The notes below the pieces were generated by a model that had not been told where the DNA came from, made no database searches, and saw only the letters and a program-made list of their open reading frames with translations. Both the position numbers and the translations under genes were made by a program. A stretch of 64,000 bases of DNA from Sycobia sp. Sy_11 (taxonomy: Eukaryota > Arthropoda > Insecta > Hymenoptera > Epichrysomallidae), in assembly GCA_018907035.1 (NCBI GenBank), contig JACCIC010000022.1, positions 639,501-703,500 of the forward strand, given 5' to 3'. Numbering within the stretch: the first letter of the stretch is position 1; each line of letters opens with the position of its first letter. This document shows, piece by piece, positions 1-12,900 of this stretch.

Positions 1-502
1 AAGGTTAGTATATTTTCCAATAAATATTGTGAAACAATTAGGCTTTTTAGTTTAGGAATGTTGCGAACGAAATTTTAGTAAAAAGATCAAAACGCAATAG
101 TTTTAATAATGCTCTTATCGTAAATTAAATTTCTAGTTTTATAGCTTATTTCTATATAGAGCTGTTTATTAAAACTATGAGTGTATTTTTTCTAATAATA
201 GATATGCGTGAACTCTGTTAGAAATAAAATAATATACTTCAATACTGTTTGAACAAGCTATTTTAATACATACATTAAATTATTAATAAAATCTAGTATA
301 CGGTTTATTAAATATTACACACAATTTTTAGAATTTTTTTAGGAAAAATTATAAAAAGAAAAGTTTCGATGAACTTTATTGAACTATAGTTATCCTAAAA
401 TTGAACAATTAGACGAAAATATGTGAAAATTTGTTTTTCAATTTTATTCTAAATTTTGTTTTTTTTTCACTCTCTGTGGATTATTGTAATATTTTTCCAA
501 GA

Positions 503-506
<4 letters not shown>

Positions 507-560
<54 letters not shown>
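507..560. repeat. (TA)n tract
   Basis: Fifty-four bases of pure TA alternation upstream of the first visible Axud1 exon. Confidence 0.97.
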
Positions 561-564
<4 letters not shown>

Positions 565-2841
565 TAATTTTAATATTGATAATTAATATTTTGAAGAAAT
601 TCTAAAAGCAATGTTTTTTTTTTAAAAATGTGTAATAGAGGTAAAATTCGAAATTTTAAGTATTCAATCATAAAAGTAACCCATAATCAGTTCCGTACAG
701 TGACTCAATAAATAAATAATATATATTGTTTATAATTGTTGAATTAAATTAAAAAAACAATGTATTTACACTCAATAGGGGAGTCTAAACTTACCGGAGA
801 ACCATATCTTGATAAAATACGTTAAATATAATAAAAAATGAATACCTTATCTTTTATTTGTGCCAATCGACCTTCCTTCTAATTATTTTTATATGAAAAT
901 TATATATATTAAATTTTCTTGGTTATATTAAATTTTATATATATAGATATATATAATATAAAAGTACAATTTATACTTAATTCTTGGTTATTTACCTATT
1001 TTTCTATTGTTTTTAATTTTTTCAATTTCTTTGTAAGTTCTAATATATTTTCTTTCTTGTCCAAAAAAATCATTAAATGGCTCTTGTATCCTTAAATTCA
1101 ACTGCAGATTTTATTTTGCACTAATAAAATGTTGTTGTTATTAATTGAAAAATTTTATTAATGTTTCGCTTAAAAAGTAATTAGTAATATTTACATAAAG
1201 ACATATAGTATTCTTCGGAATATATAAGTTAAATTTTATTATCTCTATAGTAAACACAACGAATGAACAATAATTGTTATCGTATTAGGTAAATATATTG
1301 GTTATTACAATTTTTTAATACATTTTCTTCTTTTAATAAACAAGAATTGATTTTTTTATGGACAATCCAATATGCGAAATGTTGTACCTGAACAACAAGA
1401 TACCATAAAATTGATCGTTTTTTCATTCTATTTATTTTAGAGGAAATAAATTTTAACTCATATACCCAGATGAATTATGTATGCTACTATTAATAATTAG
1501 TTTAATTTTTAAGGCAAAAAATTCGTGAAATTTTTCAATACATAAGAAAAAAATTTTCATTAGTGCATCGTATATACTATGAATGTAAATTATTAAAAAA
1601 CGTATCAATTTCTATTATATTTATTTATAATCGAATAATTTTAAAAGATCTGAAACCAAAGCTCTTTTAATGTTTTGTTGAAAGAACTCAAGAAACAGTA
1701 AAATATTCCCAATTCCCATAAGAACCTCTATTAAATGAAAATGAATATGACTATTAAAATCAAATTTTGGAAAATATAGGACCATTTTCGTTATATACCT
1801 TACTATATATAGACTTATTTACCTTAAATATATTTAGATAACTCGAAGAATGAACAAAAACTGTTCAAAATAGAAGCTCCGAGTTCTCTGTATAAGAACT
1901 GGAAAATTTATAAATTATGTTCAGTTATGGATTATTCAAGACAGCTACAATAAAGATCGTAATAAAATCAATCGGACATACTTTACAATGCAACTGTTTC
2001 TTTCTCAAGTGGTTTTTACAACATTTATTAAGCAAATCTTAAGAGAAATCGACAATCATGTTTTATTGTTTAAATGTCGAGTATGTTATATCAAGATCGA
2101 TATCTGTATATATTAACAAAATATTACACCTTTAATAGTCATTTTGGTATCATTATCATGGAAAAAAAAATTCTTTACGCCGCTCAAACCTCAAATATTT
2201 TATATATAGAATAAACTCCTATATAATAACCGCCTATAAGTTTCTGGATTTTATGGTTGTAACATATACTTTGCTATTCATGTAAAAGTTCATATTTCAC
2301 CTTCATTCTTTGCTTCGCTCTCACATAAATTTATTTTCACAGCTTCAAAAATCATTTGTCTCACTTGTATCGACTTGTATTATTCATAAAATACTGTCTC
2401 ATTTTATGCATAACAAAATTGCCACTCGTATTTCGTGATCTCCGAGTCCGATCTTCATCGTGTTATAAATTAAAAAAACAAGTGTATAGATATAAAAATG
2501 TAGATTATTTAAACGTATGTTGAAAAGTGCGGTTCTATGATCAACATCATTCGATTCGATAATTTCAAAATGTAATCGTTAATTGTTGTCAATTATAGTC
2601 GAAAGAAATGTCAAAGATTAGCTAACTTCTACATTGTAAATAATGAACTGCATCGTTAATGCAAAAATAAGATTATTTATGGTCATGCAGGGCGAGGGCA
2701 TTTTTCATTTAGAAGATTATTTTACACATGTTGCAGTAACTGTGTTTATACTTTCAAAGCTATTTCCCAATGTTCAAGGCTTTTAAGTTGTATGCTTCAT
2801 TAGGAATAAATTATCAATAATAATCTTATTGAATGTATACC

Positions 2842-2844
<3 letters not shown>

Positions 2845-2892
<48 letters not shown>
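2845..2892. repeat. (AT)n tract just upstream of the first visible Axud1 exon
   Basis: Forty-eight bases of pure AT alternation ending about 62 bases before the acceptor, so it sits next to the branch-point region. Confidence 0.97.
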
Positions 2893-2895
<3 letters not shown>

Positions 2896-2954
2896 CACAC
2901 ACAATTCAATTCTAAATACTTGGACTAATGCACATCGCTCTTTCAAATCGACAG

Positions 2955-4183
2955 GTTAGAGTCTTTCGCCAGTACCAGCGTAGAGCCGAGGGATCCCGAG
3001 CCAACGTCGGAGATCGGCGCCCCCTCCTGTTCCTCCACCCCCCTGACGGTGGGCCGTGCAAGACCGCAGGCCCCATCGGCAACGGGCGCCGCCTCTTCGG
3101 ACTTCCAGCCGCTCGGCGCCGAGGTCTCCGAGGAGAAGGCCCAGCAGCTGCGCAACGACGTCAAGCGGCTCTCGCCCGTGCACGTGAGCCTGCGCGAGCG
3201 CACCCTGGGCGAGGTGTCCCTGACCTCGACGCCCCTCAGCGATGCCGCCTCCACCTCCTCCTCCTCCTCCTCCTCATCCGCCCCTCCCTCCTCCCTGACC
3301 CTGAGCATCTCGAGCCTCGGCGGCGAGTCCGACGCACCCTCGTCGGACCACTGCCGGACGGACCTGGAGCGCTGCCGCGCGAGCGTCGCCAGCGAGCTCG
3401 AGCTGCCCGGCTCCCCGAACGCGGAGCCCGAGGCGGCGGGCCCCGAGCAGCAGCGCCAGCAGCGACAGGAGGAGGCGCAGTGCGCCGAGCGGAACGGCGG
3501 CGGCGGCGCCAGGCCCGGGAGCCGCGAGTTGGTCATTCGGCTGTCGCGCATCGACGACGCCGCCGGGGGCAGGCCCGCCGCCAGCCGCGACCTCTCGGCG
3601 GAGGGCGCGGCGGCCCTCGCGGCCCTCAACAGCGCGATGAACGCGTGCTGCGCGGCGGAGCCGCCCCCCTCGCTCTGCCCCTACGGCTCGAACGTGCTGC
3701 TGGGGCGCTGCGACGCGGCGGCGGGCGTCGGCCCGGAGCCTCGGACGCTCGTGGAGAAGCTGCGCGTCGGCGACGAGATCGAGTTCTCGAGCAGCAGCCC
3801 GCCGCAGCTGGGCCGGCGCTCGTCCTCGCCGCCGCCGCCGATCTTCGCCGAGGAGGGCGCGGCCGGCCTGATGGGGGCCGCCGGCCCCGAGCTGCTGGCC
3901 TCGATGGCCGCGGGCGACGCGCTCGACGACGGGCTCGCGATCACGCGGGCGATAATGACGAGGCTGGAGCAGGGCCGGCCCGAGCCCTTCACCGAGGACT
4001 CGGCGGAGAGCCTGGCGCTGGCGGCGGGCGTCCGGGACGAGGTCAGGTCGGACGGCAGCGACTCGGGCCTCGGCAGCGAGATGGCCGGCGAGCCCGGGGG
4101 CTCGGCCCCCGCGCCCGAGAGCGACAGCGAGACCTCCTTCCTGGACAGGATACCGGACGACATACTTTACGACAAGGATAAAC
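2955..4183 (+). CDS. Axud1: Axud1 first visible exon: long GC-rich Ser/Ala/Gly/Glu-rich N-terminal region
   Basis: This exon encodes residues 1-409, numbered from 2956. The frame is open from 2929 to the donor AAC|GTGAGT at 4184; an in-frame stop sits at 2926-2928. The chosen acceptor is TCGACAG ending at 2954, with a CTAAT branch-like motif at 2925-2929; CGCCAG ending at 2972 is an in-phase alternative. The last base (4183) completes a proline codon with 8530-8531, so it joins exon 2 in frame. The region is low in complexity (an eight-residue serine run near 3250, a proline run near 3830) with acidic stretches, and it contains DSGLGS at 369-374. GC content is far above both flanks. The codon at 3049 is GTG, not ATG, and the first in-frame ATG is only near 3640, so translation should begin in an upstream exon. 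I cannot say whether the extension is conserved outside close relatives. Confidence 0.82.
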
Positions 4184-7100
4184 GTGAGTATACACAGAAT
4201 CTATCTTTCTCGCGACCTGCTTGTGTTCTTCTTATTATTTTATTTCACGCCCAGAGCATTCGATATATTGATCCTATAGAGTTTTATTATTGAATAATTT
4301 TAGCGAAAATGTAAAAAGTCTGCTCCGAAGAAGGGTAATGAATTGGGATGAACCTTGTGAGAAAAATTCTTACGGCATAATAAAATAACGATGATAGTAA
4401 TGAAAATTTATTATACCTTCGTTCAATAAAACATGCAATATCTAAGTATTTAAAACTGGTCTGCCTAAAATCCTTAAATTTTTTATTTATTATTTTTATA
4501 CGATATATGGGTATTAAATTTAGTAAGTTTTAGTAATTGAAAATAATGTTCTGTTGGTTATCATTCGTCTGACTTAGGATACTTGATTAGGCTACTAAAA
4601 AACTGAATAGATAAATATCATATGTCATATTAAAAATATTTAAACATTAAGCCGAAACTTTAAAGCTGCATATATCATAAATTCTACAGTTAGTAATTAA
4701 TACAATAAATTTTACACACATAGCTATTCCAGTTAAAGACCATTCGATCATTTAGTAATGACAAGTAGATCAACAATAATTTTTTTCTGAGAGAACAAGT
4801 TTTTTCTATTATCCTGCAAATTCTTTAGACTTCATATAAATGTAAAATAGTCTCAAATCACGATATCGGGGATTTTTACCTTTCATACATACAATAAAAA
4901 AGTAAAAATGCCTGATTTTGTTATTTGAGGCTATTTCTTGATTTAAGGAGTATAATGATAATGCAGATTAGTTAAAATAACGATTGTTGAATGTTTCTAT
5001 AAACAACAAATACCGTTTTCAGCGCTTTTCCTACACGTCATGATTCGAATTTTCAACGATGTTAAGTTTGACTGAATTGCGTGTGAATCTAAAGAAACGA
5101 AAAACTGATAATCTTTAAGACGAAAAATACAAATGAAGGGTAGCAAATAATTGTTTTGTTAGCGATAAATTAATTTTATGTATATTGCATATATGTGCTT
5201 ATTTCTTGCATTTTTAAATAAAATAAAATATTTTGTTAGAGTGTGTAGATGTGACAACAGCGTATTTATCTTCTAAAACTAAAAGTTATACTAAGCTTAA
5301 ATCTTTTTTTTACTGATTTAACAAGATCTTTTATTTTTTAAACAAATAAGCACACGCCAAAAATACTCTTCAACATATTAAATGAATACTATAAAAATAA
5401 TTTTGAGATTAGGGAAGAATCGCGTTATTGATAAACTATAAAATATTGATAAGCAGAGAAATAAAAGAAGAAAAACGTAAATGAAAATTGTAGAGCTAGA
5501 ACGATTGGTTAATGAATATTTATTATTTATTTTCTAAAAGCTTAGATTAATTATAAATTAAAATTTAATATTCATTATTAATTAAAGAACTAACAAATGC
5601 TCGAATACTTACATCTTTTTTTATTATTTTTATAGACTCAATGATGAATTAGTTAAGCTCCTTGTATGCTATTTACTAATTAGCTCCCTTCATGCAGATA
5701 TATAAATTCCAAATTTTTTTTCACTCGTATGGTAAATAAACCAGTTGTCTTAGCAATTGGACAAATAATGAATGCGAAAATATGTGATAATTACTTCGCA
5801 TTTACAATTCTCAGGCATCGATCAAAATTAGCCACGTCTGCGAAGACAATAAAATTATTATTCTCACACGTAATCGTTGACCATTGCATATTAGCGATTT
5901 AATATTGCCCAACAATTATTGCTCCAAAGGAAAACAGCGACATTATCGGAGCCATCGAGGAGGATTTCAAAGTCTAGTCTTTAACATATGTAGTACAATA
6001 AAATCGGTAAAATAATTTTAATATAGCTTTGTGTAGGATTTTATAGAGAGAAGTGATTTAGACAGAAAACCAATTACTATTAAAAAAGTAAACACGAAAT
6101 ATTATATATAAACAAGCCAAATTATAACATTTTTGCAGAAGGTTGAAAGAAAAATGATTGCTTCCGTACGTTTTTTTGGGCATAAAAGCCAATATAAAGA
6201 GTTTGAAAGGAATGATATTAAAATGATAATTAAGTATATTCAAATAAACCAGATCGTACATAATTGAAAATCTTTGTAATTTATAGAAGTTATAAGTGAA
6301 TATATCAATAAGAATGGACTTTATGTAAATTTGGCATGTTATATGCAATATATTCTTTTCATACCTCTAATTTGCGGCATTTGAATACATACTGTAAGTT
6401 TATTCAGTATGTTATTGGAACCTAATCCATTGCTTTGAATTATACATTTATTCAAATAAATTTTTTTTCTTCATTCATTTCTAGATTCTTTACTGAAAAT
6501 TATCGACAGATAGCTCAATATAATGGTTTTGCTTATATTTCATTGAGCTCATATATTTTACTGTTAATGTTTTGAAAAAAATATTTTCCCTCGGCGGGAA
6601 TGGTCGTAAAGTTATACGAAAACGAACTCGAGAAGAGCGCTAGTTGTTAAAAGCATATTCAAGATCCGAATAAATTTTTTGTAAATTATGTACATACGCG
6701 AACAGCAAAACTTAAGATCGTAAAACGTAATCCGATAAAACTAAAATTCAAATTCTAAAAATTTGGGAAAGGCATTGAATGAGCTTCATCTTCTATTTTT
6801 AGAGTAATTCGAACGTCTAACTTACCGAAATGTTCTATGATTTTTAATCCACATAAAACCACTTTTTATTATAATCTTCCATCTAACGAGGTTCGAGAAA
6901 ATTGATAGTTATATATTAACTGTAATGATAGATTAGTCTTTTTGTCGAAAAATTCTGACCTAATTTTCGATAGAGGAATTCTGGAACGGTATTTTAAAAA
7001 AAAGTACAAGCGAATTCTCATTCATTAGTGACATGCTTGAAAATTGACTCTCACCACTCGCCAACACTATTATTGATTATTTGCGCATTGATTATCAGCA

Positions 7101-9878
7101 CGCGATACCTGTCTATTACTCTCGATATGTAATTTTTATTTAATAAAAAGTCAAACGTTCGTCCGAATGAAGAGAAAAATATGTTTAAAAAATATTGTAA
7201 AATTAAAAAATGATTCTAAATACACAAGACGCACTATGGAAAGATAATTTTTCTTTCAAAAATATAATGCTCACAAAAATCAGTATAATTATATTGTACG
7301 TGTTTTTTTGCGCTTTTTTAAAAAGCAATTTTCGTGGCATAACTAGACTTTGAATTTCCAATTAGATTAAAAACTTCATTACAGTATTTTGTGTACGTAG
7401 TGCCTTGAGTGCCTTGTGACCTCGATCACTGTACCTCGGTGCATCGGTTAATAATTAAGCGTATTTAGGAGAAGTATATATAGATAGGTCGATATAAAGT
7501 AATTTTTAATTGAAATAAAAATTTGTATAATGAAGACTAGAAGCGGTGTCGAATAGGTACAGAAGCGGACATTCCTACAAAATAATACTTTATCGTGCGG
7601 TAAGGAAGAAAAAGAGATGCAAGGAACGGTACAATTTGATACAGTTTACCACACTCCAAAGTACAAATCGCAACTTTAGGATGATTTTTCAAGACTAGTG
7701 TATAAAATATTTATTTTGCTCCTACGACCATTTGCCACCTTCGTGGCGCATAGAATAATCAACTTCCGCGCCAGTGATGAAAGATGCTATTACCGTATTG
7801 ACGAATCCTCAAAATGATTATATTATCGTGGTAAAGATTTCTTTTAAGTTAAACATTATAAAAAATAGTTAAACATTTCAATTTTAATAAATTTCTTTTC
7901 ATATTAACAAGTAAAATTAATCTAAAATGTTGCAAGACATATTAGAAACATATATGGAATTAAAGTCTAAGTGTTCATATTGAAATTTGTTTATAAATGT
8001 GGTAAAACGTATAAAAAATTTAATGGTACATACACATCAATACTTATACAAAGTTGCCATTTGACTAATCTCATTTCTACTCTGTGTTGAATTACGTTAA
8101 ACCGAAAATTTCACATTAAAATATTAAATTTGCAGAGTCGCTGATTACTTCCAATTTTATTTCATAGACACAAGTTTCCTGTAGTTTAATTTTTATGAAT
8201 TCTTTTTTTTACGATATTTTATGAAAGTGAAGTCTATAATAAGAAGACATATTCTTAGCTGTAATCACACCTTTCTAACGAAAGGAAAACAGGAAATTCT
8301 GAAAAAAGGCAAATTAGGTAAACTATATATAAAGCAATAAGAATAACAAAATCTTCTAGAAACAATAATATCAATATAGAAAATAACATTCTCTAACTGC
8401 TTGAACTTGATTAGTATAATAATTCATTTGAATTTTCACTAGTACCCCAAACGTCTCTATACACGTTTCTAATGATAGAACCAGTAGATTTCTTTAAAAA
8501 CGCGCCCTCGCTCGATTTTCCTCCCGCAGCCATGGAGGATCAGCTCGACGGTTACGCGCCGGACGCGCCGAAGACGCCGACCCTGCCGAGCTTCCGGGCG
8601 CCAGCGAAGAGCAGCCTGAAGCGCCGCCTGATGGACTATATGGGCGAGGACGAGGACCAGCAGTCCGTCGCCAAGAGGCTCAACTTGGACGGCTCTGCCT
8701 CGATCGACGCCGCCTCAGCCCCGGTCTCCATGATGGCGGCGAAAAAGAAGCGCAGCATACAGTTCGACGCGGTGACGGTTTACTACTTCCCGAGGGCCCA
8801 GGGCTTCACCTGCGTGCCTTCACAGGTGAGCGAGTTCTTTGCGTTATTTTCTTTATCTCCATACAGATATAACTATTGACATAACGGTAGTGTCCACGAA
8901 ATTGAGATACTACAACACATACAAGCGGGCACGCACGCACACAGAGGGAGAACGAGATCCAAACGTCAGTGTGTGAGTTCAATCTCATTTAGACAGCCCA
9001 CGTTGCCCATTTGAATACTGCATACTTATATATTACGCGAATTTCATGCAAATAGGGTTATCGAATTTTGTCACTTAGGTTTCAAATAAATGTTATAAAG
9101 CGATATATCCGTGATGGAAATCCTCCAGTTTACGTGAAAAAAAAATTGTTAAAAGTGTTTGTTCATCTGTCAATGGCTGGCTATCGCGTGAAATACGGAT
9201 CTAAGCAAAATATGAAATTTTGGATTACAAGCAGAATGTTTAAAAAAACTAATTCTTTCGGTATTTTCTTTTGTCATTATAATCAAAAATATAAAGAAGT
9301 TTTTCACCCAAGCATTATAAACGTATACTGAACATTTGTAAAAATATTTAGCGCAGTGCCTGAACCATACACTACATCTACCGTTTACTCTTGGCAAGCA
9401 ACACTTCTTTGTCTTCAATCCAGTTCCGTTTTAATGCGTTTTAGTTCTATATATACTCTTTTTTTTCGTTTAAATGATCCCAAGTAGCGTCTTTTTACAA
9501 CATAAAATATCCAACTCGACATTCTAACGATGTAACCTTCACATCTAGAATTTGACGAGAAGTATTTCGAATACCTGGTGGGTTTGAAAAATGTTTAAAG
9601 ACGCGTGTTCGATAAGAATTTTAGACAAGATTTGGACAAAAAATTAATATTTTAATTCAAAAGCTCCGAAAACTGCTTTAAGTAAATAATGTCTTTCAAA
9701 TCTATTGTAATCTTTGATTAGAAATTAGTAAAAAGTTAAAAATCTTGTAGAATTCATTTTGATTTACATACATAGATTATATGTATATAAGATAATTAAG
9801 TCTTCTTCGACGTGCTTTATTTTAATTTTATCGATGATGTATTTTTGTTCGGTTTCTCGTTCAATAGATAGGTGTACA

Positions 9879-9933
<55 letters not shown>

Positions 9934-12900
9934 TTTATTTTTATCGTGACCTCAGTTTTTGTTTATTAATCGTTGATAACGAATTAACCAACGTTTTCTT
10001 TAATTAAAAAATAGATACAACATATTTGCTTTTCGTTTTAGACTGTAATATTGAAATTACATTTTTATTATATTGTATTGATTACGATTCAACATGAGAG
10101 TAGCGTATATAGTATAGGTAATTAAATAGATAGATTAGCGCGTATAGATAATTCAATAGATGACTCCTAGAGTCGCTAATCCTCAATAATATTCGATACT
10201 TTCTACGTATTATGAAGATAGACCATTCTTATAATACCATATAGTGCATAAAAAGAGTACCCACAATGGCATTAATAAATTTGCTTATATATTTAAATCA
10301 TTGTGCTAACATTATATCAGTGCAAATAAATGTAATAAATATAATAATCGGTAAATAAGAGGAACGTTAGATACAAATTGATAGCTTAACTCTTTATAAA
10401 TAGCGTTGGCCTAAATATGTCTTCATATATGGTATATATACAGATTTATTTCTTTATTTATTCCATTGCACAACACACAGTAATTGTGCAGAGTAAACTT
10501 TTATCTAATATTTTTGTTGTTTATCGATTGTTTATTTATTTTGTATATTAATCTGTTTATAATATAAGCCAAAATTATTAGAAAATGTTTAAAAATCGGT
10601 TAATGCAATTTTTATATCATTCAGTATGTTTGAAATTATATAAAACCCATGTAATCTACATTTTGGAGGAAATTTTGATCGTTACGATTAGTTACGCTAA
10701 GGATTATTCATATATGAAAAATAATTAATTAATTTCAATAATATTTACGACTAATAGTTGAGATGCTTATATAAATTATTTATAAATGAACAAACCGCCG
10801 TTGTACTTTTTTTAAATTACATATTATGAATTTTAGCAGACCTATGTTTTTGAATATACTACAGGTTATGGATATTATTGTGAAAACACCTTCAATACTC
10901 ACATTGTTTCGAACAATTTTAAATAATTGATAAAATGTTTAAGTAAAAGGGTATGTGTATATTTTAACATAATATATATTTTTTGTTCTATATGTTTTTA
11001 CTCTGCTTCTTATATTTTTCGAGAAAAACAAATTCAAAGATATTATTGTGATAGATGGTGAAAGATATTCATATGAAAAACTATAATAGGTTTAGAGTGA
11101 ATATGATAGGACATCTAAAATTTATATTAGATCTATACATTTTCACCATGAAAATATGCGAATAGATATATTGATGCCAATTTTTACTCTAATATTCGTA
11201 AAAAACACCAAGAAAATTAAATGCTACAGAATTTCAACATAACCGTAAGTAATAATTTTCCGGAATAAAAATTAATAATCAATTTGTGAAAACACAAACC
11301 TCACCATTCTACCATGTACCATATATTCTAAGAAATCTTCAAAATGCATGCTTTTGTTAGTAACTATAAATGATATACAATTATTGAAAACAGTAAACAA
11401 GTAATTGCTATAAATGACAGAAAGAGTTTATTGAAAATATATCGTTTGTTTTTTACTTATTGTCACTGTTTCAAATGTTCAGTCCTTATTTTATATGAAG
11501 CACGGTTTTAAAAAATAGTTTGTTTTATTATATATTATTTCAAGGTATATATTGATGTCTAATTCTTCACAAAGTATAAGCAGCTTCGCTACTCTACTTG
11601 TAAAAAGTCCAAGTTTTGCTTAGATCCTCGCCATGAAACGCATAAGCAACAGCATATCTTTTGTTTTTAAATATTTTGTACTCTTAACGGATTAACATAT
11701 TACTGAAAATAAATCATGCATCCAACGGAAAAAAGCTTCCTTTATTTTGTGCAGTGTTGAGGTGCAAACACACAAACACACACACACACACCTAAAATAA
11801 ACTGACATATAACGACGATCATCGTTGCGCAGGGTGGCAGCACGTTGGGCATGGGTGCGACCCACACGCACGCCGAGCGCTTCTCCCTGTCGGAGCACGC
11901 GGCCGAGCAGCGCCGACTGCACCGGGCCCGCCTGGCCCAGATGCGCACGGAGCGCGCCGCGAGCCTCACCGCCGAGGCGGCCTCCAGCTCCGAGGACCCG
12001 AGCGACGACACGGACGAGGAGCCCAGCGACCCCGAGGAGCTCGATATCGACTCTTACTACTTCCTCCAGCCGGTGCCCACCTGGCAGAGGAGAGCCCTGT
12101 TGCGAGCCGCCGGGGTGCGCAGGATAGACGCCATCGAGAAGGAGGACTGCAAGGTGATAAGGGCGAGCAGGGAGCACTGCGGCTGCCGCTGCAAGGTCTA
12201 CTGCGACCCGGAGACCTGCGCCTGCAGCCAGGCCAATGTTAAGTGCCAGGTGAGTCGAGAATTTTCACCTCTCCCCCTCCGTCTCCCCCTTTCTCTATAT
12301 ACGAGGGGGATCCAAAAAGTAAGTTTCCCTGTGTTAGGCAAAAATTAAAACACTAGTTTTAGTCCATAAAAATTTTTGACTTTATTATTCTACTCATAAA
12401 CTATTTTTCTACGTATTCGCCTTGGACTTCAAAAATTTTTTGTATCTGTTTGCAAGCTAAACAAATCTTTCTTAAAAAATCGCTTGCCCTGATTTGGGAT
12501 TCACGATGTAACGACATTTTTTATTTCGTCATTTGAAGTGAAGTGCTAGCCACCTAAACTTTCTTTTCATCTTGGGAAAAGAAAATAGTCACTTAGTGTG
12601 AGGTTTGGAGTGTAACGTACATGGTCGGAAATTTTCCATTTTAATTTCTGAAGTTAGCTTTGTATGTTTTTTGAGAGAACGAGGCCGACTGCTGACGTGA
12701 AAAACCAAGACTTTTATAATTTTTTCGCGCGTTTCCGTTTCATGCCATTTCTGAGTTTCTCTAGCACTTCACAATATCTGTATACATTAATCGTAGTACT
12801 TGACTAAAAAAATCGACTAATAATACACCTAACTCGATGTCAAAAAACCGTAACCTAAGTAATTATCGATAGTGGCGTTTTTTGGGCTTCCTGCACGTTG

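Larger units (their letters stand above)
1..2954 (+). other. AT-rich stretch upstream of the first visible Axud1 exon (intron or 5' flank)
   Basis: No coding stretch or RNA gene is recognisable here. By logic it must be intron, or hold a short 5' exon, because the first visible exon starts inside a codon and has no start ATG. I could not identify that exon. The stretch contains (AT)n tracts at 507-560 and 2845-2892. Confidence 0.6.

Noticed and set aside
701..707. TGACTCA (AP-1 type) near the left end, as a possible JNK-responsive element for Axud1
   Set aside because: Single seven-base match; a few are expected by chance in 64 kb and others occur at about 37231, 44738 and 63447 with no link to the gene.
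2943..3629. Minus-strand frame of 228 codons over the same exon
   Set aside because: Antisense by-product of GC-rich, stop-poor DNA; no domain.
3681..4163. Second minus-strand frame over the Axud1 exon (160 codons)
   Set aside because: Same reason; low-complexity Ser/Pro-rich antisense reading.
2928..4181. Plus-strand frame of about 417 codons starting at ATG 2928
   Set aside because: Arg/Ala/Gly-rich shadow of the Axud1 exon in another frame; it does not join the later CSRNP exons, whereas the frame from 2929 does.
9068..9331. Plus-strand frame of 87 codons in the second intron
   Set aside because: Starts with TTG, AT-rich codons, no similarity recognised and no splice-site support.
12250..12300. 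CT-rich stretch after the exon 3 donor as an alternative exon end
   Set aside because: Readthrough continues into the transposon end and soon stops; the GTGAGT donor with phase-0 joining to exon 4 is far better.
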